A stretch of 64,000 nt of DNA, taken from positions 186,001-250,000 of the forward strand of contig CAWFMB010000038.1 of assembly GCA_963816685.1 (NCBI GenBank), given 5' to 3'. This document shows, one piece after another, positions 54,845-64,000 of the stretch. The notes beneath the pieces are model-generated. The model saw only the letters and a list, made by a program, of their open reading frames with translations. It did no database searches and was not told where the DNA came from. Every line of letters starts with the position of its first letter. The stretch's first letter is position 1. Source of the stretch: CAVYUC01 sp963816685. GTDB lineage: Bacteria > Bacteroidota > Bacteroidia > Bacteroidales > Prolixibacteraceae. Made by a program: the position numbers and the translations under genes.

Positions 54845-54882
54845 ACTTTTCTATCCTTCTTCCGGAAAATAAAGCAAAACAT

Positions 54883-54920
54883 AAAACTGCATCTGTTTTT
54901 GAATGTACAGATGCAGTTTT
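54883..54920. terminator. strong bidirectional terminator
   Basis: A 14-bp perfect inverted repeat, AAAACTGCATCTGT and ACAGATGCAGTTTT, around a 10-base loop, between the convergent Gfo/Idh/MocA and unknown-protein genes. A/T runs at both ends suit either direction. Confidence 0.85.
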
Positions 54921-54947
54921 ATCGTTTCTTCAATTACAGAATGGTTG

Positions 54948-55952
54948 CTATTCTTCAATATAAAACTCCAGTGCGCGGTAAGTATCCACATCCGGAAAAC
55001 CATCGGAGGTGGGAGAAAGGTTGAATCTGTCGTTGCCCGGAAAAAACAGTGATTCGGATTTTAATTGCTGTACAAGACGGGAAGATTCCGGAGGATTTTC
55101 ACCTGGAATCATCGTTGGGGGCAAAGTTCCGTCTCCCTCCCGTCTGAAGGACCATCCTCCTTTGTATGGTGTATTTTGATCATCAAGATCAGGTGCATCA
55201 CCAACTGCTGCCCTGTTGGCATTGGCAAGCGTGAAACCCTGCTCCGAACCTGTTTCGGCAAATCCTATGATAAAACCATACCGGTGATTTGCTTTAAAAA
55301 ATACAGGTTCCGTAAAACTCCACCTGATATAAACCAAACAACCTTCATCTCCTTTGAAATTACCTTCTTTATCCTTCGTCGCAGGAGCATCTTCGGGAAA
55401 AACACCCGTATAAATTACAGGCAGGCTTTTATATTCAACTCCTTCAATAAAGTCGTCGGTTCGGTGATTTGTATTAAACCCATGTGCTGATTTTGTGCCC
55501 GCAGGAGTTCCGTTATCATTAATTACCGGATCGCCAAAAATTTCAAAAAACTGCAAAAACACTTTCGAACCCGGAGTATCATAAAGTACTGCACTTTCAG
55601 CAGGACCGGTTCTCACCACTATCGATTTTACCCATGTATCTTTTTTGGGAATAAACACCTGCCCCAGGTCTCGGTTTCGCTGAAAATAACCCTGTGATTT
55701 CCATTTTAACCCATCACTGCCAACATTGCGAACGCTCGTATTACCTCCCATGTCAGCTTTGTCCTGGTATTCCGTTACATTTGAATGTACTTTAAAATTC
55801 TTACCGATTGCCTTAAGAGAAACAGGTTCAAATTCATAAGTGACGGTATCTCCCAATAATTCTGTTGCTGAAAAAGTTGCATAACTGTTAAATGCAATTG
55901 CCAGAAAAAGCAACTGAAATATTCCTGTTTTTGTCATCAACATTACATTCAT
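54948..55952 (-). CDS. exported protein of unknown function
   Basis: A 334-residue secreted protein with a signal peptide (IFQLLFLAIAFNSYATFS). The mature part looks like a beta-sandwich, with VFIPKKDTWVKSIVVRTGPAE, LQFFEIFGDPVIN and VYIRWSFTEPVFFKANHRYGF, reminiscent of DUF4082-like jelly rolls, but I cannot assign a family. It is downstream of the sulfatase gene on the same strand and could belong to that glycan cluster. The Met at residue 6 (55937) is another possible start. Confidence 0.7.
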   Translation of the reverse strand: MNVMLMTKTGIFQLLFLAIAFNSYATFSATELLGDTVTYEFEPVSLKAIGKNFKVHSNVTEYQDKADMGGNTSVRNVGSDGLKWKSQGYFQRNRDLGQVFIPKKDTWVKSIVVRTGPAESAVLYDTPGSKVFLQFFEIFGDPVINDNGTPAGTKSAHGFNTNHRTDDFIEGVEYKSLPVIYTGVFPEDAPATKDKEGNFKGDEGCLVYIRWSFTEPVFFKANHRYGFIIGFAETGSEQGFTLANANRAAVGDAPDLDDQNTPYKGGWSFRREGDGTLPPTMIPGENPPESSRLVQQLKSESLFFPGNDRFNLSPTSDGFPDVDTYRALEFYIEE

Positions 55953-56022
55953 ATTTTAAATTATTTTATTCAACCTGCACCCGCTTGTATAAATCCTGGA
56001 AGAACATTCACTATGCAACCTG

Positions 56023-57507
56023 CTATTTGCGGTCGGGATGAATTCCCCATTCATATCTTTTTGCTTCATTAAATTCAGGATTCGGCACCGGAAATTCAGC
56101 ATTTACATCCTTTTGCCACTCCTTTAAAATTTGAAGCAGTGCTGCTGTCTTCTCCGGATATACCTCCGATAAATCCATTGCTTCACTGATATCGGTGCGC
56201 AAATTATACAAATACACCTTGCCGGTAACCAGGTTTTGAATTAATTTCCAGTCACCTTTGCGTACAGCACTTGCCGGCACATCGTGATGGTACACCGGAT
56301 AATGCCAAAAAATGGCCCGCTCCGGATCGAATGAATTGTCCAGCAATTCCGGTACTATTGATTTTCCGTCCAAAACCTGATGCGGTTTCTCCACTCCGGC
56401 CAGCTCGAGCAACGTAGGGTAAAAATCAACACTTGAAACAATTGCCCCGCTTTCAGATCCCGGTTTTATTTTTCCCGGCCAGCGCACAATCAGCGGTTCC
56501 CTGATTCCACCCTCGTACACCGATCCTTTTTCACCACGCAGGGGTGCATTTGAAGTGGCAATATACTTCAGCGGGCTGTTCTCATAAACTGGTAAACTAT
56601 TATCTGCCAGCAGCGGAACCTTATCGAACCTGCCGATTAAACCGCCATTGTCAGAAAAAAACAGTACAATTGTATTTTCATCGAGATTCAGTTCCTGTAA
56701 TTTGTCAAGCACTTTTCCAACGCTCCGGTCAACATATTCTACCATGGCAGCATAAACCGCATTTCCCGGATAATTGTCTTTCCGTTCCTTATTTAAATAT
56801 TTATCTATCAATTCCTTATCTGCATCAAGCTGAACGTGCACATCATAATGTGCCAGAAACAAAAAGAAAGGCTTTCCCGTTTTCTCCGGATTATTCTCTT
56901 CCATAAAATCAACGCTCATATCCGTAAGGATTTCACTTAAACGGCCTTTGTATTCCTTTTCAGGTTTTGGATCAAATTTAGGAGAGAAATAACCGCCGCC
57001 ATTGTAAACATGCACCTTATCGTAGCCCTGATTTTCGGGAACAGTTTCCGCCGACCAGCCCAAATGCCATTTGCCAAAATACCCTGTAGCATAACCGGCT
57101 TTTTTCAAAGATTCAGCAATGGTTTCAATTTCACCGGGTAAATACTGCGTCCTGTTTTTGGGAACAATAACTTCTTCGTAAGGCCGCCAGTGTCCTGAAA
57201 TAAAATCGGTTACTCCCACCCTTGCCGGATACTGGCCGCTTTGAATGCTTGCACGGGTTGGCGAACAAACCGGACACGCAGCATAAGCATTGGTAAAACG
57301 GATTCCTGCTTCTGCAAGTTTATCCAGATTGGGCGCTTCATTAAACATATTTCCGTAGGATGGTAAATCGGCCCAACCCATATCATCTGCCAAAATGAAA
57401 ACAATATTCGGTTTTGAACCTTTCACCTGCTGGTTCTGAGCAGAAACAAAGCACATTAAATGTGCGAATAAAAGCATGAAAAGCAGCGGCAGAATAATAT
57501 TCTTCAT
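56023..57507 (-). CDS. sulfatase, formylglycine-type
   Basis: An exported arylsulfatase-family enzyme. I set the start at MKNIILPLLFMLLFAHLMCF, which makes a signal peptide; the upstream in-frame ATG (57591) adds an unlikely leader. Metal-binding NIVFILADDMGWADLP (Asp41, Asp42), then CSPTRAS with Cys81, the residue converted to formylglycine, and GKWHLG. The rest fits family S1 sulfatases acting on sulfated glycans (FFSDNGG, APLRGEKGSVYEGGIREP). No maturase gene is in the window. The 5' end of the longer frame overlaps the neighbouring M23-like gene. Confidence 0.92.
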   Translation of the reverse strand: MKNIILPLLFMLLFAHLMCFVSAQNQQVKGSKPNIVFILADDMGWADLPSYGNMFNEAPNLDKLAEAGIRFTNAYAACPVCSPTRASIQSGQYPARVGVTDFISGHWRPYEEVIVPKNRTQYLPGEIETIAESLKKAGYATGYFGKWHLGWSAETVPENQGYDKVHVYNGGGYFSPKFDPKPEKEYKGRLSEILTDMSVDFMEENNPEKTGKPFFLFLAHYDVHVQLDADKELIDKYLNKERKDNYPGNAVYAAMVEYVDRSVGKVLDKLQELNLDENTIVLFFSDNGGLIGRFDKVPLLADNSLPVYENSPLKYIATSNAPLRGEKGSVYEGGIREPLIVRWPGKIKPGSESGAIVSSVDFYPTLLELAGVEKPHQVLDGKSIVPELLDNSFDPERAIFWHYPVYHHDVPASAVRKGDWKLIQNLVTGKVYLYNLRTDISEAMDLSEVYPEKTAALLQILKEWQKDVNAEFPVPNPEFNEAKRYEWGIHPDRK

Positions 57508-57587
57508 TTTATTTGATTTTAGGTTTCGTAAATTAAATGCCGTACCTGTTACAGACATCCTGTTCTGTCCTGAATAACAAAAAATAT

Positions 57588-58466
57588 TCACCTTAAAATT
57601 TTCCGCTTTTCTTTATTGGTCATTTCTTTTCCCCTGACTTCAGCCGGATGCACAACAACATATTTTTTGGATGACAACAGCAGCTCCTGCTGATTGCCGC
57701 CGGTTACAAATTGTGGAATAATAAAGCGCAAATCCTCTGAATTCAAACTTTGCTGATAAATAAGCAGAAGGAGTTCTTCGGCGCCGGAAACAATTTCACC
57801 AATTTCCTGGCCGGCGTAAATTTTATCTCCCACTTTTAACTTTTGGCTGTTATCCACCACATTCCGGTAACAAACCAGCGTGCCATCGGGCTGCAAAACC
57901 GTTATGGAATTGTTCCATGTGTTATACCAGCTGACTGGTTCACCGCTGCGCTTTTGGGCCACCACTTCAACCACCGTTCCGTTTCTGACGGCAAGAATCT
58001 TTTGGCCGGGACGCACTTTAAAACCTGTAACATTCCAGGATTCCGGTTCTTCCTGCCCCCAAAATCCGGCAATACTTTCTACATCAAAAACTTCGGCCTC
58101 TGTTCCAGGTTCCAGCGGAATCAGATATGGAAAATCCAGGTCAACAACCGACATTGGATTCGACCGGAATACTTTTATCTGGTAATTGAACTGCGGAACA
58201 TCGGCATCGAGATAGCGTTGCAACATAAACAGTGAATTAAAACCCGGTTCAAGCTGTTTAATGTACGGCAGTGTTTCATCGAAAGTTGTATTTTCAAGAT
58301 CGGCAAAATCAATGTTTAAAAACAAGGGCGCTTTTGAATTATTATAGGCTGAAAACTGCACATCGCCAATGGAAGTATAATCGGCACGGACTTCTACCAG
58401 CTGGGCGTTTACCTGGGTAAAAAGGGTAATAAACAAAAGCAGAACTACTGGTTTTTGCATCTTCAT
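57588..58466 (-). CDS. M23-like protein, probably inactive
   Basis: Signal peptide (to VNAQ), a beta-rich N-terminal domain, then from about 145 a lysostaphin-type (M23) hybrid-motif fold: KVRPGQKILAVRNGTVVEVV, then LKVGDKIYAGQEIGEIVSG. Active M23 enzymes need HxxxD and HLHF zinc ligands; here VCYRNVVDNSQ and LLLLIYQQSLN stand in those places and no zinc His is present. It may bind rather than cut peptidoglycan, or be regulatory, as with other degenerate LytM domains. It is upstream of the sulfatase gene on the same strand. Confidence 0.75.
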   Translation of the reverse strand: MKMQKPVVLLLFITLFTQVNAQLVEVRADYTSIGDVQFSAYNNSKAPLFLNIDFADLENTTFDETLPYIKQLEPGFNSLFMLQRYLDADVPQFNYQIKVFRSNPMSVVDLDFPYLIPLEPGTEAEVFDVESIAGFWGQEEPESWNVTGFKVRPGQKILAVRNGTVVEVVAQKRSGEPVSWYNTWNNSITVLQPDGTLVCYRNVVDNSQKLKVGDKIYAGQEIGEIVSGAEELLLLIYQQSLNSEDLRFIIPQFVTGGNQQELLLSSKKYVVVHPAEVRGKEMTNKEKRKILR

Positions 58467-58553
58467 TTTTTAGGAAAACGGTTGTAAATTTAGACTTATT
58501 TCAAAAGTAAGCATTATTATTGTTCCCGAAAACCATTGGGAAAGCGACTTTAC

Positions 58554-59024
58554 ATGTATACGAAAGAAGAAGCGAAAAAATTAAGGCTTGAATTCTGGGA
58601 ACAGTTTGGGCGGCGATGTGAGGCACACCCGCTGTTGCGGCACAAAAATAAAAAATGGATACTGCACCATACAAAAATTAAAGGGGTGTCTTTTCGTTTT
58701 GATGTGGATCGGCAGCGGGCTATGGTTATTCTTGAACTGAGTCAGAAAAATGAAAATAAACGGTTGCACGCCTTTGAAATTCTCGAACGTTACAAATCAA
58801 TTCTTGAGGAAAGCTTTGAAAACGGACTAACCTGGGAATTTTACCACCAGCGCGAAGACAGCGGCCAGGAGGTATGCCGGATTTATACCACGTTGGAAAA
58901 TGTCGATCTTCACCGGCAAAAACAGTGGCCCGGAATTTTTAATTTCTTTATCGAAAATATGGTGCAACTCGAAAACAATTACCTTCAGATAAGCGATATC
59001 CTGAAGGATGAATTAAGTGATTAA
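58554..59024 (+). CDS. DUF4268 domain protein
   Basis: A 156-residue protein of the DUF4268 type: TKEEAKKLRLEFWEQFGRRC, then FRFDVDRQRAMVILELSQKN, and WPGIFNFFIENMVQLE near the C-terminus. DUF4268 domains occur alone or fused to nuclease-like domains, with an alpha/beta restriction-endonuclease-like plan; no clear nuclease motif is seen here. ATG 58554 is chosen over 58536. Confidence 0.8.
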   Translation: MYTKEEAKKLRLEFWEQFGRRCEAHPLLRHKNKKWILHHTKIKGVSFRFDVDRQRAMVILELSQKNENKRLHAFEILERYKSILEESFENGLTWEFYHQREDSGQEVCRIYTTLENVDLHRQKQWPGIFNFFIENMVQLENNYLQISDILKDELSD

Positions 59025-59222
59025 CAACTACAATATCTCTTTATTTACAATGAATGTGTCATTTTAACACAAATATTTTATATTTCTCATTTCAATCCTT
59101 ATTTTTACAGAAATATAAAAAGGAAATCAATTTAAATCATCTCAGTCATGATTGAAGAAATAATTCTCTGTAACAAGGGAAAAGTTTCCTTCATGTTACC
59201 AAAAAATATAAATTCAAAAAAT

Positions 59223-60392
59223 ATGAAAAAACTAATTTTAACAGTTCAACTATTAATTTTGACAATGGTTTCAGGTTTTGCACAGCAATCGTTATTCGGA
59301 GGACAGGAAATCGTTTCCCCGCAGGTACATGAGGATAATTCAGTTACCTTCAGGGTATTGGCACCCGATGCCAGGGAAGTAAAACTATCCGGCGACTGGA
59401 TGCCGGCAGAGGGATGGACACCTGGTTCAGTTAAAATGGAAAAAAATGAAAAGGGAGTCTGGTCTTATACCACAAACCCGATTCAGCCGGAATTGTACAG
59501 TTATTCGTTTTTAATTGATGGATTCCGCACGACCGACCCAAATAATCCTTTTTTGGTGAGAGATGTTGCCAACATCATGAATATATTTATCATTGGGGGT
59601 GGACAAGCTGATTTATACAAGGTAAATGATATTCCACACGGAACAGTTAGCCGGAGGTGGTACGATTCGCCAGGATTGGATATGGACCGCAGGCTGACCA
59701 TCTATACTCCACCGGGATACGAAAACAGCAACTACAACTATCCGGTGCTTTATTTACTGCACGGTGCCGGTGGCGACGAAGAAGCTTGGATCACCCTTGG
59801 ACGTACTGCACAAATTATGGACAACCTGATTGCACAGGGAAAAGCAAAACCAATGATCATTGTAATGCCCAACGGGAATGTGATACAGGATGCTGCACCA
59901 GGTGAAGGCAACACAGGTTTTTACAAACCGCAGTTTATGGTGCCGAAAACAATGGATGGTACGTATGAAGCAACTTTTCCTGACATTATAAAATTTGTGG
60001 AAAACAACTACCGCATAAAAGCTGACAAGGAGAACCGGGCCATCGCAGGTTTATCAATGGGAGGTTTTCACTCGCTGCACATTTCGCGTTACTATCCCAA
60101 TATGTTCGACTACGCAGGATTATTTTCCGCAGCCATTTTACCCAATCAGAATGCCTCTCATAAAGTATATCAGAACTTTGATGAAACATTAAACAAGCAA
60201 AAAGAAAACGGGTACAAGTTGTACTGGATTGGCATCGGGAAAGAGGATTTTCTTTATAAGGCAAACCAGGAATACCGGCAAAAGCTCGACAGCCTTGGGA
60301 TGAAATATACCTATCGTGAAACGGATGGCGGACACATCTGGAAAAACTGGCGCGTTTATCTGTCGGAATTTGTCCCGCAACTTTTTCAATAA
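59223..60392 (+). CDS. CE1-like esterase with N-terminal E-set domain
   Basis: A 389-residue exported esterase (signal to SGFAQ; start at MKKLILTVQL, since the longer frame from 59148 has no signal). Residues about 25-125 form an E_set_Esterase/GBD-like beta-sandwich, and 145-389 an alpha/beta hydrolase of the enterochelin/feruloyl esterase type: YLLHGAGGDEEAW, IIVMPNG, and GLSMGGFHS with catalytic Ser278; DGGHIWKNWR gives the late His. Relatives release ferulate or acetyl groups from xylan; the substrate fits the neighbouring GH10 and GH3 genes. Confidence 0.9.
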   Translation: MKKLILTVQLLILTMVSGFAQQSLFGGQEIVSPQVHEDNSVTFRVLAPDAREVKLSGDWMPAEGWTPGSVKMEKNEKGVWSYTTNPIQPELYSYSFLIDGFRTTDPNNPFLVRDVANIMNIFIIGGGQADLYKVNDIPHGTVSRRWYDSPGLDMDRRLTIYTPPGYENSNYNYPVLYLLHGAGGDEEAWITLGRTAQIMDNLIAQGKAKPMIIVMPNGNVIQDAAPGEGNTGFYKPQFMVPKTMDGTYEATFPDIIKFVENNYRIKADKENRAIAGLSMGGFHSLHISRYYPNMFDYAGLFSAAILPNQNASHKVYQNFDETLNKQKENGYKLYWIGIGKEDFLYKANQEYRQKLDSLGMKYTYRETDGGHIWKNWRVYLSEFVPQLFQ

Positions 60393-60404
60393 AAAACGAA
60401 CAAC

Positions 60405-62039
60405 ATGAGCAGCCTGTCGAGAAGAAAGTTTATCGGGTGTTCTGCACTTGCAGCACCGGCACTGTTTTTACCGCGTATAACCCGTGCATTGAATCCGTTG
60501 GAAACGGAGTACAGGATGATTGACACACCATATGGAAAACTTCGTGGTTACCGGGAAAACGATGTAAATATATTCAAAGGCGTTCCATATGCCGGTGATA
60601 TTTCGGATGTAAGAAGGTTTCAGAAAGCCGGCCCTGTTCAACCATGGACAGGTATTCGGGATGCACTGCAACTGGGACATCCTTCCATTCAGCCTCCCAA
60701 TCAAACCTACGGGTTAAATGAACCGGGACCGGCAGAAAATTGCCTGGTCCTCAATATCTGGACGCCCGCCAATGATGGTAAAAAACGCCCGGTGATGGTA
60801 TACAGTCACGGCGGCGGATTCAGAACAGGCTCAGGTGGAAGTACATCTCAGGATGGCGCCAACCTGGCACGTATGTATGATGTGGTGGTAGTGGCCACCA
60901 ATCACCGTCTGGGGTTGCTTGGTTTTCTTTATCTGGATGAACTGGCCGGCGAAGAATTCAAAGGTTCGGGAAACCGCGGCGTACAGGATATTGCAGTTGC
61001 ACTGAAATGGATTAATCAGAATATCGGACTGTTTGGCGGAGATCCTGAAAATGTAATGATATTCGGGGAATCCGGAGGAGGAATGAAAACCTCATGTTTG
61101 TATGCCATGCCCGAAGCGGCACCATATTTCAATAAAGCATCCATTGAAAGCGGTCCGGGAGTGGAACTGATTTCACCCGAAACTGCAGCGGAAACTACAT
61201 TATCCATATTGAAATACCTGAATATTTCACCCAGGAACTGGAAGAAATTGCTTGAAATTCCGGCAGGTAAAATTCTTGAAGCACAGGAAAATATTCCAAA
61301 AAAATCAAATCCTGATGCACTTGGATTTCATGGAATAGGCAATTCAGGTGTGGGAAGTTTCGGTGCAGTTGTTGATGGAGTTGTTATGCCCCATCATCCG
61401 TTTGAACCGGCGGCTCCTGAAATTTCGAAAAACAAACCTCTAATGGTTGGCTGGAACGAAGATGAATTCATATTCTTTGCCATGTCGGGTGGCGACAAGG
61501 AAGCTTTTTCCCTCACCGAAGATCAATTAAAATCCCGGTTAAAAAATGAGTTCCCTGAAAATGCAGATGTAATCTACAATACCTATAAAACTGCAAATCC
61601 GCATAAAACTTCTTCCGAAATATATATTGCCATTCGTTCCATTATGTTTATGGGATTGGGTTCCATCCGGATTGCCGAACGAAAAACGGCACAGGACGGG
61701 GCTCCGGCTTATTTGTATAATTTCGGGTATAAATCAAACAATAAAGTTCCCGGCACTGATTTTGAATACGGCGCCATGCATGCTCTGGATATTCCATTTA
61801 AATTTTATAATGTTGAATCGGGAATGCCCGGAACAAAACCCGATCGTTTCGAAGCTGCAAAGAACATGACGCAATTGTGGACAAGTTTTGCCCAATCCGG
61901 AAAACCGGAGGCCAAAAATCAATCCGAATGGCCTGTGTATGATTTAAAATCAAGACCAACCCTGCGAATCGATACACAATGTGAAGTGATGAACGACCGG
62001 TTTAAAACAGAGAGGGAAATGTGGGAACGGTTACTGTAA
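60405..62039 (+). CDS. type-B carboxylesterase with twin-arginine signal
   Basis: A 544-residue carboxylesterase. The N-terminus (SLSRRKFIGCSALAAPALF) is a twin-arginine-type export signal. Catalytic Ser223 in GESGGGMKT, oxyanion loop YSHGGGF, and a Glu/His pair in the C-terminal half (GWNEDEFIFF; GAMHALDIPF). Many carbohydrate-cluster members deacylate glycans or aromatic esters. It follows the CE1 esterase by 12 bases, so the two are likely cotranscribed. Confidence 0.92.
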   Translation: MSSLSRRKFIGCSALAAPALFLPRITRALNPLETEYRMIDTPYGKLRGYRENDVNIFKGVPYAGDISDVRRFQKAGPVQPWTGIRDALQLGHPSIQPPNQTYGLNEPGPAENCLVLNIWTPANDGKKRPVMVYSHGGGFRTGSGGSTSQDGANLARMYDVVVVATNHRLGLLGFLYLDELAGEEFKGSGNRGVQDIAVALKWINQNIGLFGGDPENVMIFGESGGGMKTSCLYAMPEAAPYFNKASIESGPGVELISPETAAETTLSILKYLNISPRNWKKLLEIPAGKILEAQENIPKKSNPDALGFHGIGNSGVGSFGAVVDGVVMPHHPFEPAAPEISKNKPLMVGWNEDEFIFFAMSGGDKEAFSLTEDQLKSRLKNEFPENADVIYNTYKTANPHKTSSEIYIAIRSIMFMGLGSIRIAERKTAQDGAPAYLYNFGYKSNNKVPGTDFEYGAMHALDIPFKFYNVESGMPGTKPDRFEAAKNMTQLWTSFAQSGKPEAKNQSEWPVYDLKSRPTLRIDTQCEVMNDRFKTEREMWERLL

Positions 62040-62075
62040 TGAAAGATTTCCGTGGTGCATAAATATTTTAGAAAT

Positions 62076-63608
62076 ATGAAAATATTATCCCTGTTATTTC
62101 TGGCCTTTACATCCTTTTCATGCAATATATTTCAAAAATCGGCTTCAATTGATGTAAATTCGGTAGAGTTAAATGCCGGAAAGGTTTCCGGTAAAACCAC
62201 AAATGACAGGGCGGTGAAAATATTCATGGGCGTACCTTTTGCAGCTCCGCCGGAGGGTGAATTGCGCTGGAAAGCTCCACAGCCTGTTGTTCCGTGGAAA
62301 GGAACAAAGGCCTGTTTCACCCCTCCTGCATCCGCAATGCAACCAACTCCAAAGCCATTCTATTGCTGGTCAAAGGAATTTATGGCACCCGAATCGCCAT
62401 TGAGCGAAGATTGCCTCTATCTGAATATATGGACGACTGCAAAAAAAGCCGGTGACAAACTGCCCGTTATGGTTTGGATTCATGGAGGCGGATTCACAGG
62501 TGGTTCAGGAACCGTTCCGCTGTACGACGGAGAAGCCATGTCGCGAAAAAAAGTCGTGTTTGTAACCATTAATTACCGGCTTGGCATTTTTGGATTTCTT
62601 GCACATCCTGAATTATCGGCCGAAAGCAACCTGAAAACCTCCGGAAATTACGGAATCCTGGATCAGATAGCAGCTCTAAAATGGATAAAAGAAAATATTT
62701 CAGCATTTGGTGGCAATCCTGACAATGTGACGATTGCTGGCCAGTCAGCTGGGGCATTTAGTGTGAATATTCTTATGGTTTCACCCCTTGCAAAAGGACT
62801 TTTTAATAAAGCAATTGCAGAAAGCGGTGGAATGTTCAGTCGCCTTTCGCCCGGACAAACTTTGAAAGATGCAGAGGAAGACGGCAAACAAGTCTTTAAA
62901 AACCTGAACCTGAATTCGATTGCTGAACTTCGTGCCCTTCCGGCTGATTCCCTGTTAAAAACAGAGGGCAGGTTTAGCCCTGCAATCGATGATGTTGTTA
63001 TTCCACCGATTCTTACCAGTTTCGAAACCGGGAATTACAATGATGTACCGCTGATTTCAGGATGGAATGCAGATGACGGTGTTTCATTCGGGACACCTGC
63101 AAAAGCTGCTCAGTTCAGGGAAAACTCAGCCCGCCGGTATGGAGAAAAAACCGAATCATTTCTGAAGTTGTTTCCTGCAAACTCGGATGAAGAAGCCGCT
63201 CATTCACAAAAATTAATGAACCAGCTTTTCTTTGGCTGGAATAACTATGCATGGGCAAAACTTCACTCCGAAAAGGGAAGAGGAAAATCATATCTTTACT
63301 ATTTTAAACGAGTACCGCCGGGAGAACCCGATTACGGCGCTTTTCATTCGGCAGAAATTGGATATGCCCTGCATAACCTGTATCAATGGAATCGCCCGTT
63401 TATCAAAACAGATTATAAGGTTGAAGAGATGATGAGCAGTTACTGGGTTTATTTCGCACAAAAAGGAAATCCAAACAGAGACATCCTCCCGATTTGGCCG
63501 GCCTACGATGTAAATAATCCCCGGGTTATCCAGTTTGGCGACAATATAAAATCTGTCCCTCTGCCCTACAGGGAACAATTACAGTTTCTGGATGAAATAA
63601 ATAATTAA
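62076..63608 (+). CDS. type-B carboxylesterase lipoprotein
   Basis: A 510-residue paralogue of the previous gene, 36 bases after it. The start is set at MKILSLLFLAFTSFSC, giving a lipobox Cys16; the longer frame starts at 62052. The nucleophile is Ser224 in GQSAGAF, oxyanion loop WIHGGGF, with GWNADDGVSFG and FHSAEIGY providing acid and His. Having both a lipoprotein and a twin-arginine form suggests action at two locations. A GH3 gene follows. Confidence 0.92.
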   Translation: MKILSLLFLAFTSFSCNIFQKSASIDVNSVELNAGKVSGKTTNDRAVKIFMGVPFAAPPEGELRWKAPQPVVPWKGTKACFTPPASAMQPTPKPFYCWSKEFMAPESPLSEDCLYLNIWTTAKKAGDKLPVMVWIHGGGFTGGSGTVPLYDGEAMSRKKVVFVTINYRLGIFGFLAHPELSAESNLKTSGNYGILDQIAALKWIKENISAFGGNPDNVTIAGQSAGAFSVNILMVSPLAKGLFNKAIAESGGMFSRLSPGQTLKDAEEDGKQVFKNLNLNSIAELRALPADSLLKTEGRFSPAIDDVVIPPILTSFETGNYNDVPLISGWNADDGVSFGTPAKAAQFRENSARRYGEKTESFLKLFPANSDEEAAHSQKLMNQLFFGWNNYAWAKLHSEKGRGKSYLYYFKRVPPGEPDYGAFHSAEIGYALHNLYQWNRPFIKTDYKVEEMMSSYWVYFAQKGNPNRDILPIWPAYDVNNPRVIQFGDNIKSVPLPYREQLQFLDEINN

Positions 63609-63640
63609 AAATTCATAAATTAGAAATAAACAGGATGCAA

Positions 63641-64000
63641 ATGAAGATTTACAACATTTTAATGATTACAATTACTGCCCTTCTTTTAACCAATTGCACA
63701 ACTGAAAACAAACATCAATCCGCATTGCTTCAGTACGACAAACAGGTGAACAACATCATTGACCAAATGACGCTGGCAGAAAAAGTGGAAATGCTTCACG
63801 GAAAAACGATGTTTGCTTCTGCCGGAGTGGAACGGCTTGGTGTTGCTGACATGAAATATGCCGACGGGCCTTTTGGAATCCGCGAAGAATTGCAGCCCCA
63901 CAGTTGGGCGCCACTTGGTTTGGAAAATGATAAAGCCACTTTTTTTCCCACAGGTTCGGCGCTTGCAGCTACCTGGAGCCCCGAACTTGCATATGCCTAC
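63641..64000 (+). CDS. GH3 beta-glucosidase/xylosidase, 5' part
   Basis: The first 120 codons of a glycoside hydrolase family 3 lipoprotein (lipobox LLTNC). VNNIIDQMTLAEKVEMLHG, then YADGPFGIREE and FPTGSALAATWSPELAYAY are the GH3 N-terminal pattern. The gene runs off the window edge, so the nucleophile Asp is not seen. An ATG six bases earlier (63635) is also in frame. It fits a xylan-deconstruction cluster with the esterases before it. Confidence 0.9.
   Translation, partial: MKIYNILMITITALLLTNCTTENKHQSALLQYDKQVNNIIDQMTLAEKVEMLHGKTMFASAGVERLGVADMKYADGPFGIREELQPHSWAPLGLENDKATFFPTGSALAATWSPELAYAY

Noticed and set aside
1..64000. tRNA, rRNA, CRISPR arrays, prophage genes, insertion sequence ends.
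   Set aside because: None found by eye in the intergenic regions; the only mobile-element trace is the RAYT relic.

Overview
The window is a chromosomal segment of a Bacteroidota bacterium. Supporting evidence: two exported enzymes carry C-terminal type IX secretion sorting domains, a TonB/SusC-like outer-membrane protein and many lipoproteins are present, Bacteroidota-type promoters (TTG-N19/20-TAnnTTTG) replace E. coli-type ones, Shine-Dalgarno sequences are mostly absent, and Bacteroidota families such as DUF3822, spondin-domain lipoproteins and the rpsA-STAS-rnz block occur. The load of polysaccharide hydrolases, sulfatase and GH172 suggests a Marinilabiliales/Prolixibacteraceae-like polysaccharide degrader; that placement is inference.

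Layout. 1-3.6 kb: glycogen/trehalose genes (glgB 3' part, treY with a frameshift). 3.6-4.3 kb: relic of a REP-associated tyrosine transposase between short palindromic repeats. 4.3-10.1 kb: spondin-domain lipoprotein, exported MsrBA fusion and an OmpR-family two-component system; the three minus-strand units share an 11-bp-spaced TCACA direct repeat upstream, suggesting one small regulon. 10.2-14.5 kb: a six-hairpin glycosidase-like protein and a GH10 xylanase. 14.7-17.3 kb: DUF1801, WrbA and a frameshifted cytochrome P460. 17.3-20.7 kb: a KaiC-KaiB-PAS histidine kinase-response regulator operon without KaiA. 20.8-24.7 kb: N-formylglutamate amidohydrolase-like, DUF1704 (QEGLA) metallopeptidase-like and ATP-grasp ligase. 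25-31.9 kb: outer-membrane barrel protein, a two-gene cytochrome bd-like module in which each subunit ends in a c-type haem domain, a VTT membrane protein and MsrA. 31.9-38.5 kb: CotH, DUF1080, phosphoglucomutase and rfbDCA. 38.8-49 kb: housekeeping (rpsA, STAS, rnz, RecD-like helicase, DUF3822, rsmD, thioredoxin-like, pdxH, dnaX with an A10 slippery run). 49.1-64 kb: an accessory carbohydrate region (GH172, acyltransferase, Gfo/Idh/MocA pseudogene, sulfatase, M23-like protein, CE1 esterase, two type-B carboxylesterases, start of a GH3 beta-glucosidase).

Several genes are interrupted by single-base indels (treY, the OmpR-type kinase, P460, and four in the Gfo/Idh/MocA gene). Because the frames are otherwise intact, consensus errors are as likely as real decay in the first three; dnaX may be a genuine recoding site. 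No rRNA, tRNA, CRISPR array, prophage or intact insertion sequence was seen.
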